This document shows positions 47,101 to 58,267 of a DNA stretch of 64,000 bases, piece by piece. Source of the DNA: Plantago major (lineage: Eukaryota; Streptophyta; Magnoliopsida; Lamiales; Plantaginaceae). Under the pieces are notes generated by a model, which was not told the origin of the DNA, made no database searches, and was given only the letters and a program-made list of their open reading frames with translations. The stretch lies in contig JAIFAC010000483.1 in the NCBI GenBank assembly GCA_026545765.1, positions 22,640 to 86,639 on the forward strand. The letters run 5' to 3'. How positions within the stretch are numbered: position 1 is the stretch's first letter; each line of letters opens with the position of its first letter. Position numbers and translations under genes: made by a program.

Positions 47101-48498
47101 GGAGATTAGGTTATCATACCAACAATGGAACCATCTGGATTAAAGAATCTTCCAGTAGGAATCCATTTTTTAATGAATTTCCTAGGAACATTATTTTGTC
47201 TAACAGGAACATAAGGAGGAATCTTAGTTAAATGATTAGTATCATTGTTGTTAAGAACTATTTTATTCCTCGTGTGTTCCTAGGTGCTCCATTTGGTGCT
47301 TTCAGACACTGCCGCTTTTCTCGAGTCTACTTTTCAAAGAACTTAGCTTTCCTCAGATTTCTTCTAGCCTATCATTCAGATTTTCAAATGGCTTGATTTA
47401 TCTTCCACTTCGATAATTGTCGTGAGCAATTCTAGCTTTTAACCATCGTTTTGCTCTTGTTTGTATTCATGAGCAAGTTGTTTCCCAATGGGTTTATAGC
47501 CAATACCATTCCGAGCACTGATGTCAGTTCGAGATCTCTTCTCGAGCTTTGCTAGTCTCGGATGATCAATTTTCTTTCCACAAATATGACATAAGAAAAT
47601 TTGCCACTCGCAATTTTTCCTTTTGAGAGACATAGCATCGTGGGTGATTGCACTTCTCAAGGTTATGTTTCTTTTCGCAGACATTTCCACATTTTTCTTT
47701 TCGACTTGTTTTTCCCACAAAGGCTTGATCGCAACTACCTTTCCTTTGTCAACAATCTTAGCTTTCCAATCGACATCAGATTGTTTGGGAATCACCTTGC
47801 TGAGCACTGACGAATGTTAGTCCTTCATTACTCTTATTCAGAGTGGTGGAACTATATGTGTGTGTGTCCAGCCCAAGTCCTCTCTTTTCTGAAGGATCTC
47901 TTAAATAAGATTGTACTTCAGTAAGAGTGTCACTAGCTTTGGCATAAGATTGAAAGGATAGTTCTTTCTTTTTGAGTTCCTTATTTTCGTAAAGAAGACC
48001 TTCACATTTCTTTTGAAGATTTGCCATTGCTTCTTTATGTGACTTTTCGTCTCGTATATCGAGCCTTGAGAAATGCATTTTCAAAGATCATTTTCTCGAT
48101 ATCTTGATTAATTTAGAATTTTCCTTTGCAAGAGAATTCTTTTCTTCTTCAAATTTTCGCTCTAGTTTCGAACGTTAGAAATTCCCTTTGTAAAGAGCAA
48201 TTTCTTTTCCGAGATTTTCCATTCTTTGATTCCTTCACATCACTTTCATAAGTATAACAGAAGTATGTGTTACCTCATCACCATAAGACAAGGTTCAATG
48301 TTGAGATATCTCGAAGATTTCTTCAGCCATTCCACACACTTCTTTCTTCTTTTGACCAAAGTCAATTACTTCATGAGAAACACCACATATTTCTGGAGAA
48401 GGCAGTGTGGAATCATCTGAATCCTCATCCTCAGGATCGGACTCAATATCTAGAGCATCCAGTTGGAGTTGAATCTTTTTCCTTTCTTCAGTGAGCAT
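47101..48498 (-). pseudogene. E2 gag-pol spacer (coiled coil and basic region)
   Basis: Fragments 48295-48498 (MLTEERKKIQLQLDALDIES, acidic), 47776-48084 (coiled coil ENKELKKKELSFQSYAKASD) and 47439-47807 (basic) follow E1 in order. The part between 47,300 and 48,200 is distorted. Confidence 0.75.
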
Positions 48499-49562
48499 AG
48501 CTCTTTGACTTCTTTTGAAGATTCTTTTATCTTTCTTGTCACCTGTCTTAAATTTGTTGAAGGCAAGACAATCCTTCTTGAAATGACCAGGTTTCTGACA
48601 ATAGAAACAGATATCATTTCCAATTTATGCTTCCTCAGTACTTGATGCTTTCTGACCCGGCTTGTTCAGCGAGCTTTGCATATTTTTGTACTGGTGATAG
48701 TTTGAGCCTAGATGCTTTTTCAAATCTTCGCTTTTCTTCTCTCAATTTCTCGACCGATATTTTCCCATTTGCTTTACAAAGAAGAGCATCCTCACCACAT
48801 CCTTCCCTTTCTTCTTTCGAGTTCCTTGAGCAACTAGAGCAACACTGCAACTTCTCAGCTTGTTTGTTCCTTTGAGTTGTCTCATAGTCAACAAAGGCAA
48901 GGTGAGAGAAAAGTTCCATAGAGTGATATCCGCATTCCTTCGTTAAAGTAGAAAAACTTTGTGTGTTCCCAATTATGATTTAGACTTCTCACAATGGTTT
49001 TAATCTTTTCCGACTGGTATATCTATTACTTTCACCAAGTGCAGCCATGTCACCTATGAGTGTAAACCGGAAATCTAGTTCTTCAAGAGTCTCTGTGGGA
49101 CCTTGTTTGAAATTTTGGAATTTTAGCTTCAAAACTTTGAACTTATTTTCCTTCGTTTTTCAAAGCCAGACATGATTTCTTCAATCACCGCTGTGCCACT
49201 TCTGCTTTTGCACCCCACTTTACATTGTATGTGCTCCGAGTAGAACGATGATGATATTACGAGCGCCCATCCAATCTATTTCTCGCATCTTCCGATGTCC
49301 GTAGTTCTCTTCGCTTTGGTTTGTAAATAACTCGACCGCGTGTCTCCCAATCGTTGATGCATCCGCTTGTGAAGACCTATCACTTTGTTCTCTCTCTCTA
49401 CCAGTAGAAACCTCTGTGACTTCCTTGAGTAGTTGAATGACTATTGGGACATACATTATAACTTCAATCATTATGTCACTGATGGCTTCTAGGTGGAGCA
49501 ATATGGTGTTCTTCCATTTCTCATAATTCTCCGCTTGAGAATTGGGCGCCACTTAAAGACAT
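48499..49562 (-). pseudogene. gag: E2 gag
   Basis: Start ATG at 49562 (minus). Fragments ENYEKWKNTILLHLEAISD and later VDYETTQRNKQAEKLQ follow E1. The DNA at 48,590-48,625 encodes an intact zinc knuckle CFYCQKPGHFKKDC, unlike E1. Bases 48,640-49,560 are distorted at CAG/CTG. Confidence 0.75.
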
Positions 49563-49660
49563 CCCGCAGAAACACACTAAACAAACGAATCAAGTGTAGG
49601 TGAAAAGCGCTAGTGGGCACTTATCTAGATCTAGGTTCAAGTAAGGCTTGGGAACCTCCT

Positions 49661-49672
49661 GCTCTGATACCA
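49661..49672 (-). promoter_or_regulatory. E2 primer binding site (initiator tRNA-Met)
   Basis: GCTCTGATACCA on the plus strand, two bases from the LTR fragment that follows. Confidence 0.93.
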
Positions 49673-49674
49673 CT

Positions 49675-50315
49675 TGTTGGTCCAGATAACAACAAAGTAA
49701 AAGACTGGAGGGGGGTGAATAGTCTTTTAAAACTTTTGTCGATAAGACAGCTTCTTATATCTCAGAAGATATCCGATACTTAATTTCGAGAGCGGAAGAC
49801 TTCGAGATAAGTGCACGGTTCAAGAATATAAGTGTAAGTACTTTGCAATATAAGTAAAACAAGTAATAAACCGCAGAAGTAAATAACACGCCTTTTTATA
49901 GTGGAATCAAGGTATGAATCCTTCAACTAATCCACTTCAGTCTTTCTCAGACCTAGAATCCACTAAGATAAATGAGGTAACCTTACAAATATCTTTTCTT
50001 AGATTCCTAAAAGCACTAGGTTCCCAACCAAGTGTTCCCCCTGAGATTTTCCCTGCCCATGTACCAAGTACTTCTGCACTCGAAACCTTTTGAGCTATTC
50101 CTTAGCTTCCCAAGCTAAGTACTTCGTGCTCAAGAACCTTGGAGTTATTCCTTAGTTTCTCAAACTAAGTACTTCATGTACCCACGCCAGATATGGTGTC
50201 GGGTTTTAGGTTTGTTTGTCGTGAGCTTCTTTAATAACTTGTTCAGTTATTCAGATAGCTCTGTGAATCAAGTATACTTAATACACTTTGCAATGTATGG
50301 TATCTTGTTCTCTAC
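49675..50315 (-). repeat. E2 5' LTR, fragment ending at an abrupt junction
   Basis: Only the last ~640 bp of the LTR (reverse-complemented) is present, from TGTTGGTCC to TATCTTGTTCTCTAC. In an intact copy TGACCCAAGTC follows (20562 onward). Here the sequence switches to E1 pol. Confidence 0.88.
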
Positions 50316-52110
50316 ATCCTGCAAAGGATGTGATTAGTCCCATAGACCAAGGAGTTATAACTAGAACAAAGAATCATTAAAATGCAAATTGTTTCTATGA
50401 ATGTTTCATCTCAAACATTGAACCAAAGACTATAGAAGAAGCATTAAAAGATCAAGATTGATATCGCAATGCAAGAAGAGTTCGATCAATTTGAGAGAAA
50501 CAAAGTCCGAAACCGTTCCATTTGTTAACTAATATCTGTAATCGAGCCAAGTGGGTTTTCGTAAACAAATGAATGAGTCCGTGAAATAACCGTAAACAAA
50601 GCTAGGTTGGTTGCCAAGGATTCACCTGCATCAAGGACTAGATTTTGATGAATCCTATGCACTAGTTTCAAGATTGGATGCAATAAGACTCTTTCTAGCC
50701 TTTGCAGCTTATAATGACTTTACAGTTTATCAAATGGATGTCAAAAGTGCATTTCTAAATGGTGAACTTGCTGAGGAAGTCTATGTTGAGCAACCACCAG
50801 TTTTGAAGTTTCTCGTAAAGTAGGATGGTCTATGAGCTTCGTAAAGCTCAGATGGGTCAAACAAGCTCCAAGAGCATGGTATGATACATCGCCGACACCT
50901 ACTAGAAAGTGGTTTCAAGAAAGGAGATGTTGATAAAGCACTCTTCACATTGAACCATGATGGGAAACTACTGTTAGTTCAAGTATATGTTGATGACATT
51001 ATATTTGAATCTAAAGACAAGCAACTTTGTGAACACTTTGCTGAACTCATGAAATGTAAATTCGAGATGAGCATGATGGGAGAATTGAATTACTTCCTAG
51101 GGCTGGAAGTCAAGCAACTCAATGATGGAATATTCATTAGTCAAACAAAGTATGCAAAAGACATGCTCAACAAGTTCAATCTAAAGCCTTCTGAAAAGAA
51201 TGCTAAGATACCTATGAGCATTGGAACCAAAATGACCTTATACTGAATCTGACAAGTGTGTTGAAGAACACAAGTATAGGAAATTGATTGGGTCTCTACT
51301 GTACCTCACTGCAAGTAGACCTGATATTCAATATGCAGTTGGAGTGTGTGCTAGATTTCAGACAAATCCAATGCAATGACACTACAACATTGCTATGAAG
51401 ATATTAAGGTATGTAAAGGGTAATGAGAAGTTTGATTGTGGTATCCAAAAGATGTGGATTGAGTTTGGTTGGCTATTCAGATGCTGACTATGCTGGATCA
51501 TTGCTTGAAAGAAAAAGCACCTCAGGAACTTGTCAATTTCTTGGTGCCAGATTGATATCATGGTTCAACAAGAAATAAAACTCAATTGCTACATCTACCA
51601 CAGAGGCTGAATATATTGCTGCTGGGTGTTGTGCTTCACAAATATTGTGGATACAACAACTCAGAGACTATGGACTCAATGAAGAGAAATCTCCCATTTT
51701 CTGTGACAACACAAGTGCTATTGCCATAACTCAGAATCCTAAGTTTCATGCTAGAACAAAGCACATTGATGTTAGACACCACTTCATCAGAGACCATGTT
51801 GAAAAAGATAATATAGAGATACTCAAGATTGGCATCAAGACCAACTTGCGATATCTTCACTAAGCCACTACAAGAAAGTAGATTCTAGCCTTAAGACACG
51901 CCTTCGACTAATGGAGCTACCTAAGAACTGAATAAGTTCATATCTCAAGAAGATATCAAAGGAGAGAGAAGAGAAACTGAACCGTATCCAGAAAAGAGAA
52001 ATCTGGAACGAGTATCCAGAAACCCAAGGGTAAAATAGCTATTTAAAGATCTCTGAGACAGGTACTCAGATATCTAGATAACTCAGTGAGGGGGAACACA
52101 AAAGAGAATA
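50316..52110 (+). pseudogene. pol: Second copy of E1 reverse transcriptase / RNase H (duplicate of 18088-19907)
   Basis: Starts ATCCTGCAAAGGATGTGATT, as at 18088, and follows E1 to GAACACAAAAGAGAATA at 52110. It shares private lesions with the first copy (for example CAATGCAATGACACTACAAC and the TAA near 51576), so it derives from E1 itself. It lacks the extra T of the first copy near 18190 and still encodes [23 protein letters not shown] and the RNase H core [20 protein letters not shown]. Patches 50,316-50,620, 50,800-50,910 and 51,830-51,980 carry the CAG/CTG distortion. Confidence 0.88.
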
Positions 52111-55100
52111 TGTTGGTCCAGATAACGGCAAAGTAAAAGACTAGGGGGGTGAATAGTCTTTTTAAAACTTTTGTCGATAAGCACAGTTTCTCAGATATCT
52201 GATACTTAATTTCAGAGAGCGGAAGACTTCTGAGATAAGTGCACGTGTTCAGCAAGATAAGTGTAAGTACTTTGCAATGTAAGTAAAACAAGTAATAAAC
52301 TGCAGAAAGTAAATAACACGTTGTTAGGAATATCTGTTAGTATTTTGATCATTCATCACATGTTCTTATCTTTGCCAGAAAGGTGATTAAGTACTCTTAG
52401 TTCACTTGAACATTGTAAAAGAGGAAATCACTGAGTATGATTAGTCTAGTAAATCTTGTTTTAGGATTATAGGTCTCTGAATGTAATTTTTATTTCCAAG
52501 AATACCATGAAGATCAATCCTAGCAATGGAGCTTTTCTGAAGATTACAAGACCGGAGATTGCACAAGATTTATGAAGACACCAAGGTTTAGTCTCACTCG
52601 GAAAGACTATGTCCTTAATCCTTTCTCAAGTGCATTTAGTTACTTTTGAAACATGATTCTGGAACATATGACATCATGAGTATGGAGCATGCAAGCCATC
52701 GAAGGCTAATGTATCCGCTGAAGACTACAGGACAAGAAATAGTACATATGCATTAATTGCATCGGCAGAAAAGCCGCTAAAGCACAGTCCTCTCTGAGAT
52801 ATGAGACAAGGACTTCTGAGTACTCTTTTCAAGATAAGTATAGACTGAATTTGAATTGTGTCTAACGGATAACATCCCAACGACTCTCCAATTCATCTAT
52901 AAATATCACACACTTAGATGCTGAGAAATACAACGACCAAAGAACGATCTAACATGCAAACTTACAATCTAGCAAAGTATTCTCTCAAGCACTCTACTAC
53001 CCTTTCTGAAAGCTTTCTGTTGCTTGAAGAATCACTAGTAGTTCTAAGTTGTCCTGAACCTTAACAAGAGATTGTTATTCATGAAAGAGTTGAACTATCG
53101 ATAACCTTCAAGCTCATTCTCCGTAACGGACATCAATTACTGGTCAAGAAGAGCGATTACCATACACCTAACAAGTGTATTAAGTAGTCTTGTTCTATTA
53201 GCTCTCGAAACATAACCGAAAAGTTATACAAGAAGCCTCTCGACAAACCTTATAACCAACACCATCAAGGCGTGGAGTAGAGGAAGTACTTCATTTGGGA
53301 AATCAGAATGACTCAAGGTTATCCGAGTAGATGAAGTACTTAGCTCTAGGAGCTGGGGAATAACTTTGGGGGAACATTTGGTTGGGAACCATTTGTTTAG
53401 GAATCTTAGAATATGATTATTGTAAGGTGAACTCAATTATCTGTTCTAGTGAATTCTAGGTCTCAGAAGACCGGCGGATTAGTTGGAGGATTACGCCACC
53501 TCCAGATACCACTATACTTGCTGTGTTATTTACCTTTCTGCATTTATCTTTCAGCAAAGCACACACATATACTTTTTGTTTCTGCACTTACCTATCTTAA
53601 AGTCTTCCGCGCTTTGAATTTAAGTATCAGAAACCCCCCAAGTTTCTGAGAAAACTGTGTTTATCGACAAAAGTTTTAAAAGACTATTCACCCCCTTCGT
53701 TTTTTACTTTGCCGTTATCTCGACCAACACACGCCATTTTATAGTGGTATCAAGGTGGCGAATCCTTCAACTAATCCACTTTGTCTTTCTCGCACCTAGA
53801 ATCCACTAAGATAAATGAGGTAACCTTACAGATATCTTTTCTTAGATTCCTAAAAGCACTAGGTTCCCAACCAAATGTTCCCTCTGAGATTTTCCCCGGC
53901 TTCCACAGCCAAGTACTTCCTGTGTACTCAGAAATCTTTTTGAGCTATTCCTTAGCTTCCCAAGCTAAGTACTTCCTGTGCTCAGCAACCTTGGAGTTAT
54001 TCCTTAGTTTCTCAAACTAAGTACTTCATGTACTCCACCAGATATGGTGTTGGTTTTAGGTTTGTTTGTCGTCAGTGAGCTTCTTTAATAACTTGTTCGC
54101 TTATTCAGATAGCTCGTGAATCAAGTATACTTAATACACTTTGCAATGTATGGTATCTTGTTCTCATCGACCCAAGTCTATGGTAAGTGTTCAAGAGAAT
54201 GAAACTTAGATATGAAATCTTAGTTCAACTCTTTCACGTATAACAATGCTCGTTAAGGATCGTGACACTTAGAACTTTTTGCTACTTAGAATCAAGAGCT
54301 TTGGTCGCAATGTAAAGCTTGAAGGTAAGTAGTTTGCTTGAGAGCGCCAGGTGAGTATTCTTGAAGTTCAGGTGTTCTAAGGTATATTCTCAAGCGCCTA
54401 AGTGTTGATATTTATAGATGAATTTGAGTGCTTTGAGTAGTATCCGTTAGATTAAATCAAATTCAAACTATTGATATCCTAATATAATATCAGAGGTTTG
54501 TCTTCTTCTTCGGTTATCGCTTTTGTTCGACATTTCTCTGCGGCATTTAATGCACTGTACTATATTTTGTCCTGTAGTGCCAACGGAACTATGCATGGTA
54601 TCAGAGATCTTTATACAATTATAGTTTTCTGAAACATTGCATGTTCTTTTCCAGAGATCATCATAGCTCCAAATACCACTTGTTTAAGCAACTTGTTATA
54701 ATATGTTTCTTTCTCAGAAGCATATTTTATGTCCAAGGTATCTGAGTGTAGATATCTGTGGGCACTTTCCTCGCCTCAAAAACCTTTATGCTCAGATATC
54801 TTTTGCACCAGGTGTTTCAAACACTTGTTTCTTCAAGATATCTCGACATAGGTATCTAAAAACCCTTGTCTTCAAAGAATCTTGTGCGCTTCAAATCTTC
54901 AAATTCGCTGAACTTTTCCATTGATACCTACTTCTTGGTCTTCTTCAGAAAATAAAAATTACATTTCGAGACCTAACATCCTATACAAGATTTGCTAGAC
55001 TATCATACTTAGTGAGTTTCCTCTTTTACAGTGTTCAAGTGAACTAAGAGTACTATTCACCTTTATGAGCTAAGATAAGTCATTAGGTTGCTGATCAAAA

Positions 55101-55121
55101 TCTAAACAGATATTCCTAACA
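52111..55121 (-). repeat. Second, near-complete E2 LTR (solo-LTR-like), interrupted by another LTR
   Basis: Begins TGTTGGTCC right after GAATA (52106-52110) and ends ATTCCTAACA before GAATA (55122-55126). Without the insert at 52322-53729 it is one ~1.6-kb LTR sitting in E1 with the E2 target duplication, exactly what a solo LTR left by E2 would look like. Confidence 0.85.
52317..53734 (+). mobile_element. Diverged solo LTR of a related Copia family
   Basis: The insert is 52322-53729 (1,408 bp), TGTTAGGAATATCTG...CGACCAACA, flanked by CACGT (52317-52321) and CACGC (53730-53734). It shares LTR landmarks with E1 (the start, CTATAAATATCA near 52897, hairpin units near 53280-53360, the end) but is clearly more diverged. 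It has only about two hairpin units. No internal sequence remains. Confidence 0.85.
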
Positions 55122-55514
55122 GAATAGTACAACTGTCTACAGTTAACTACTATTTTGAAATTTGAATTATTTCTATCTTTGTGAAAAACTTTGAAAAGAC
55201 AACAAGTATAGAATCAGATACAATCAGTGTTCTCATTTACACAGAAACATGATCCAGATAGCTAATAGCCAAAATTCTTTAAATGGGCACAATTACAATT
55301 GTTGATTGTGATCATTGCTGAAGAAGCAATGGTGACCCTTGATGAAATGGGCGATTGATCTTTACGGCAGAGATTAACTCTCAAGAATAGTGGATCTGAA
55401 ATTGCAGGCCCCACTATGCATTTAATGCCAACAAGCTTTTACCCACGCTTCATAATACACAGATAACTACACACAAAATTAATTTGTATGTATGTGACTG
55501 TTGAGATTACATTG
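55122..55514 (+). other. E1 spacer between RNase H and the accessory gene (resumes after E2)
   Basis: Begins GAATAGTACAACTGTC, the continuation of 19907. Contains the conserved hairpin at 55308-55336. No ORF of note. Confidence 0.8.
55308..55336 (+). other. Conserved stem-loop upstream of the internal promoter (E1)
   Basis: GTGATCATTGCTgaagaAGC pairs with the following AATGGTGAC; 12-bp stem with one mismatch and one wobble. Matches the hairpins in E2 and E3. Confidence 0.6.
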
Positions 55515-55528
55515 CTATATATATATAG
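55515..55528 (+). promoter_or_regulatory. Internal TATA box before the E1 accessory gene
   Basis: CTATATATATATAG, about 185 bp before the ATG at 55711, followed by a pyrimidine-rich leader. A second TATA-like string (TTATATAAAG at about 55699-55708) lies directly before the ATG and is also found in E3. Confidence 0.6.
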
Positions 55529-57661
55529 GATTTTGGCAAAAGAATTCACTTTCGCCTAATCCAACATTCCGACTTGCACAAGAATAGCAAATTTCTTTCT
55601 TCTATTTTCTCTGCAAATCTCTGCTCCCAAATTAGTTTTTCTGCAAAGAATCACTAATCTTTCACATTAATCTCTTTCGCATCTTCAAAAACTCACGCTT
55701 ATATAAAGAGATGGCCCCAAACGATCAACTAACCGTAAATCCCAAATATTACCACCGGTGTCATTAAAAGCAAGCACCAGAGTTGATAGTTAACAATCGA
55801 TCAGGGAACTTCAATCCCGATCATTGACTTCAAATCACGTAATGATTTGGGGTGGTGCCATGATTGAGGAATACCTCACTACCGCTATTGAAAGTCAAGT
55901 CGATGTGAAGTCGATTCGACATGCTTGAAAAGGCACAAATCAAGGGTTTTCTATCCATTGCCCCAATGGAGTCTCTTCACCGGATGTACGGAATTTTACA
56001 ACAACCTGCATTATATCATGTGTTACAGAAGGCACTGCAATAGTGTCTATAAAAACGTCAGTCCAAGGAAAGGAAATCCTTATGGACTCAACAACTTTCT
56101 GCAAGTTGTTTGACCTTCAAAATCTTGGAAAGGATTTTGAAATAGACACCAAGGATAATGATCTCCTTGAAGGTGTAAATCAATTGTACAGTGATGTGTG
56201 TGATCTTGAAAAATCAGATACACCCACTAATTTCAAGCTTACTGACATCGTAACCGTACATCCGCCGTTCATCGATGTGTCGCATGCATTCTTCACAGAT
56301 GCTTTGATGGTCTACAAGGAGGTGCTGACCAGATAAGCCAAGAACGCTGGATAATGATGTTCTTGTTGCAACAACAAGACAAAAGGCTGGAAAATCCTTT
56401 CAATTGGGGAAAGTACGCCTTCATGAAATTTGTGAAGAAAATTCAAAGCTTTGAGCCTACAATCGCTAAGGGACTTGCTGAGCCAAAGACCACAGTAAGC
56501 TATGGTCTAAAGATATGCTACTTGCTGGAAAAGCTTGGCATTGAGCTCAGAAGAAGGCATATAGCTAACAAGAATACTCTACAAGTATGAGTATACAAAC
56601 ATGATGAAAAAGGTTACTCGATCTCGAAAGGTTCCAAGAAGCGAAGACCTAAGAGGTATCTCGAGGGAAAAGTTGACCAAGAAGCCCGTAACTTCACGTA
56701 GAAGTCTCACGGCAAATCGGAAGGCACACCTATTGAGGTTGTCGATTCCCAGATACCTGCCGTCGCTGCAGATGAACTCATCAATGAAGATGAACTCATC
56801 AATGCTGCAAAAGAGGTATCGACTACTGAACAAGTAGACTCAGCAAGAGAAATTGCTTTCAGAAATGTTAAGACTATTGCCGAAAGCCTTGCTGATAACT
56901 CATCAATACTGCTAAAGAAAGTAGTGACAGATACCAAGCCCTATCTGCAGAAACCGCAGGAATTATGGACCAATCAGTTCCCAATGCTGATGAGAGTTCT
57001 AACGATGAAGATGATGAATTAGTCATCTCTCAAGTCCTAGAAAAATCAAAAAGGGCTAAGGTTACTGAAAAGGTAACTGGTGTAGAGGTATCTGAAGAAG
57101 AACCTACACCACAAAGTTGTCAACAAGCACTGCTTCAAAGGTTGTCAAGAAGCAACTTTGTCCAAGGTAATCGACAAATTACACCATCGTAGCAAGAAAG
57201 CCTAAAGCATATCAAGATGCTCATGAGTGATAACTTAGTGTTCGAGGATATTGTCATTACGCCAACATGCAACAAATTGTCTCAAGCACAACAACCACAA
57301 CAAATAGATAAGGATATCACGAAATGGTACTTGAAATGCAGATACCAAAGATCTTTCATTGTCAAGAAAATCTCGCAAGAGAGCAGGTTCCCCAACTCAA
57401 TGAGAGGGATCAAACTGAGACATTTTCTCAGAATGATCAACCAGGGGAGGCAACTGAGTTGCATACTCAGGCAAGGTCTGAAGTACCTGAAACTTCAAAC
57501 AAAGAAGATGGAATGGAACAACAAGACCAACGCATAGAAGGGTCACAAATTCCAGAGAGCAATCAGCCTGACATTGCTCAGATATCTGAATGGTTTAACT
57601 CTCTACTTGTGATATTTTGTGCCACATAATCTTGTTATTTAATAGAATTTCTTTGTTATAG

Positions 57662-57769
57662 GCTGAATTAGAAACACGAGAACAAGAGGAAGCTGAGAAG
57701 CTTGCCTCAGAAACTGAGAAGGAGGCTTCCACACCCTCACAACTTAAGGAATCTGAGCCTGTGCTACAG
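57662..57769 (+). CDS. E1 accessory exon between introns A and B (36 codons)
   Basis: 108 bp, open, coding A-E-L-E-T...K-E-S-E-P-V-L-Q. The length is identical to the E3 exon at 26054-26161, and it is bounded by AG at 57661 and GT at 57770. Confidence 0.75.
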
Positions 57770-57847
57770 GTGATAGCGAGTTCCTTAAGATATAATTTTT
57801 CAGATATTCATTAATACACTTGACTAATAAGTGTTTGTTTCTAATAG
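57770..57847 (+). other. E1 accessory intron B (78 bp)
   Basis: Donor CTACAG|GTGATAG, acceptor TTTCTAATAG|GCTCC, phase 0. T-rich interior, with TAA/TGA in all frames. Confidence 0.8.
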
Positions 57848-57958
57848 GCTCCAACTGAGAAGAAAAATGAAGAGACAGAAAAGTCTATCTCTTCAGAGAG
57901 GAATCCAGAGGCTTCCAAGGCCTCTGAGGAACAAGTATCTGAACCTTCTGTAGAGAAG
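57848..57958 (+). CDS. E1 accessory exon between introns B and C (37 codons)
   Basis: 111 bp, open in frame, coding A-P-T-E-K-K...QVSEPSVEK. It ends in the SEP motif shared by the neighbouring exons. Confidence 0.72.
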
Positions 57959-58035
57959 GTGTTTCAATCAGATATTTCTACTCCTCAAAGAATAATCTCT
58001 GATCATTTTTCTTAGACTAACATTCTACTTAACAG
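57959..58035 (+). other. E1 accessory intron C (77 bp)
   Basis: Donor GAGAAG|GTGTTTC, acceptor CTTAACAG|GTTC, phase 0. Present in E2, absent in E3. Confidence 0.75.
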
Positions 58036-58185
58036 GTTCAAAAAGAAGTAGAAGTTGTTGAGGAGTTGCCCACTCAATCCTCACAACATATGGAAATTGA
58101 TGAGGCATCAAGGCCTTCATCACAAGAAAAGATTCCAGAAACTGCACAAGTTTCTGTGAGACAAACATCTGAGCCTCCAACAGAG
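58036..58185 (+). CDS. E1 accessory exon between introns C and D (50 codons)
   Basis: 150 bp, open, coding V-Q-K-E-V-E-V...MEIDEASRPSSQEKIPETAQ...SEPPTE. Its MEIDEAS...SSQEKIPETAQV core is nearly identical in E2 and E3. Confidence 0.75.
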
Positions 58186-58267
58186 GTAATTAACATCTCA
58201 GATATCTGATTTGTCAATAAAAAATTTCTTGATAAAATTTCCTAAGTGTTATGTTTTTAATTCTCAG
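58186..58267 (+). other. E1 accessory intron D (82 bp)
   Basis: Donor ACAGAG|GTAATTA, acceptor TTTAATTCTCAG|GTTC, phase 0. Present in E2 with altered ends, precisely absent in E3. Confidence 0.8.

Larger units (their letters stand above)
19908..55121 (-). mobile_element. E2: second Copia element of the same family, nested in E1
   Basis: E2 lies in reverse orientation with target duplication GAATA. It begins with the reverse complement of an LTR end (TGTTGGTCC) and ends with that of an LTR start (ATTCCTAACA). Its 3' LTR is split by E3. Its 5' LTR is abnormal: it breaks at ~50315 into a duplicated E1 segment. Removing E3, the extra segment and the solo LTR at 52322 gives about 15.6 kb, matching E1 and E3. 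Much of E2 lies in CAG/CTG-distorted patches, so its real coding integrity cannot be judged. Confidence 0.88.

Noticed and set aside
30890..50600. CAG/CTG changes read as methyl-C deamination or a RIP-like process
   Set aside because: Those processes make C-to-T or G-to-A transitions. The changes here are mainly indels and reordered calls such as CAG to CGT, which do not fit.
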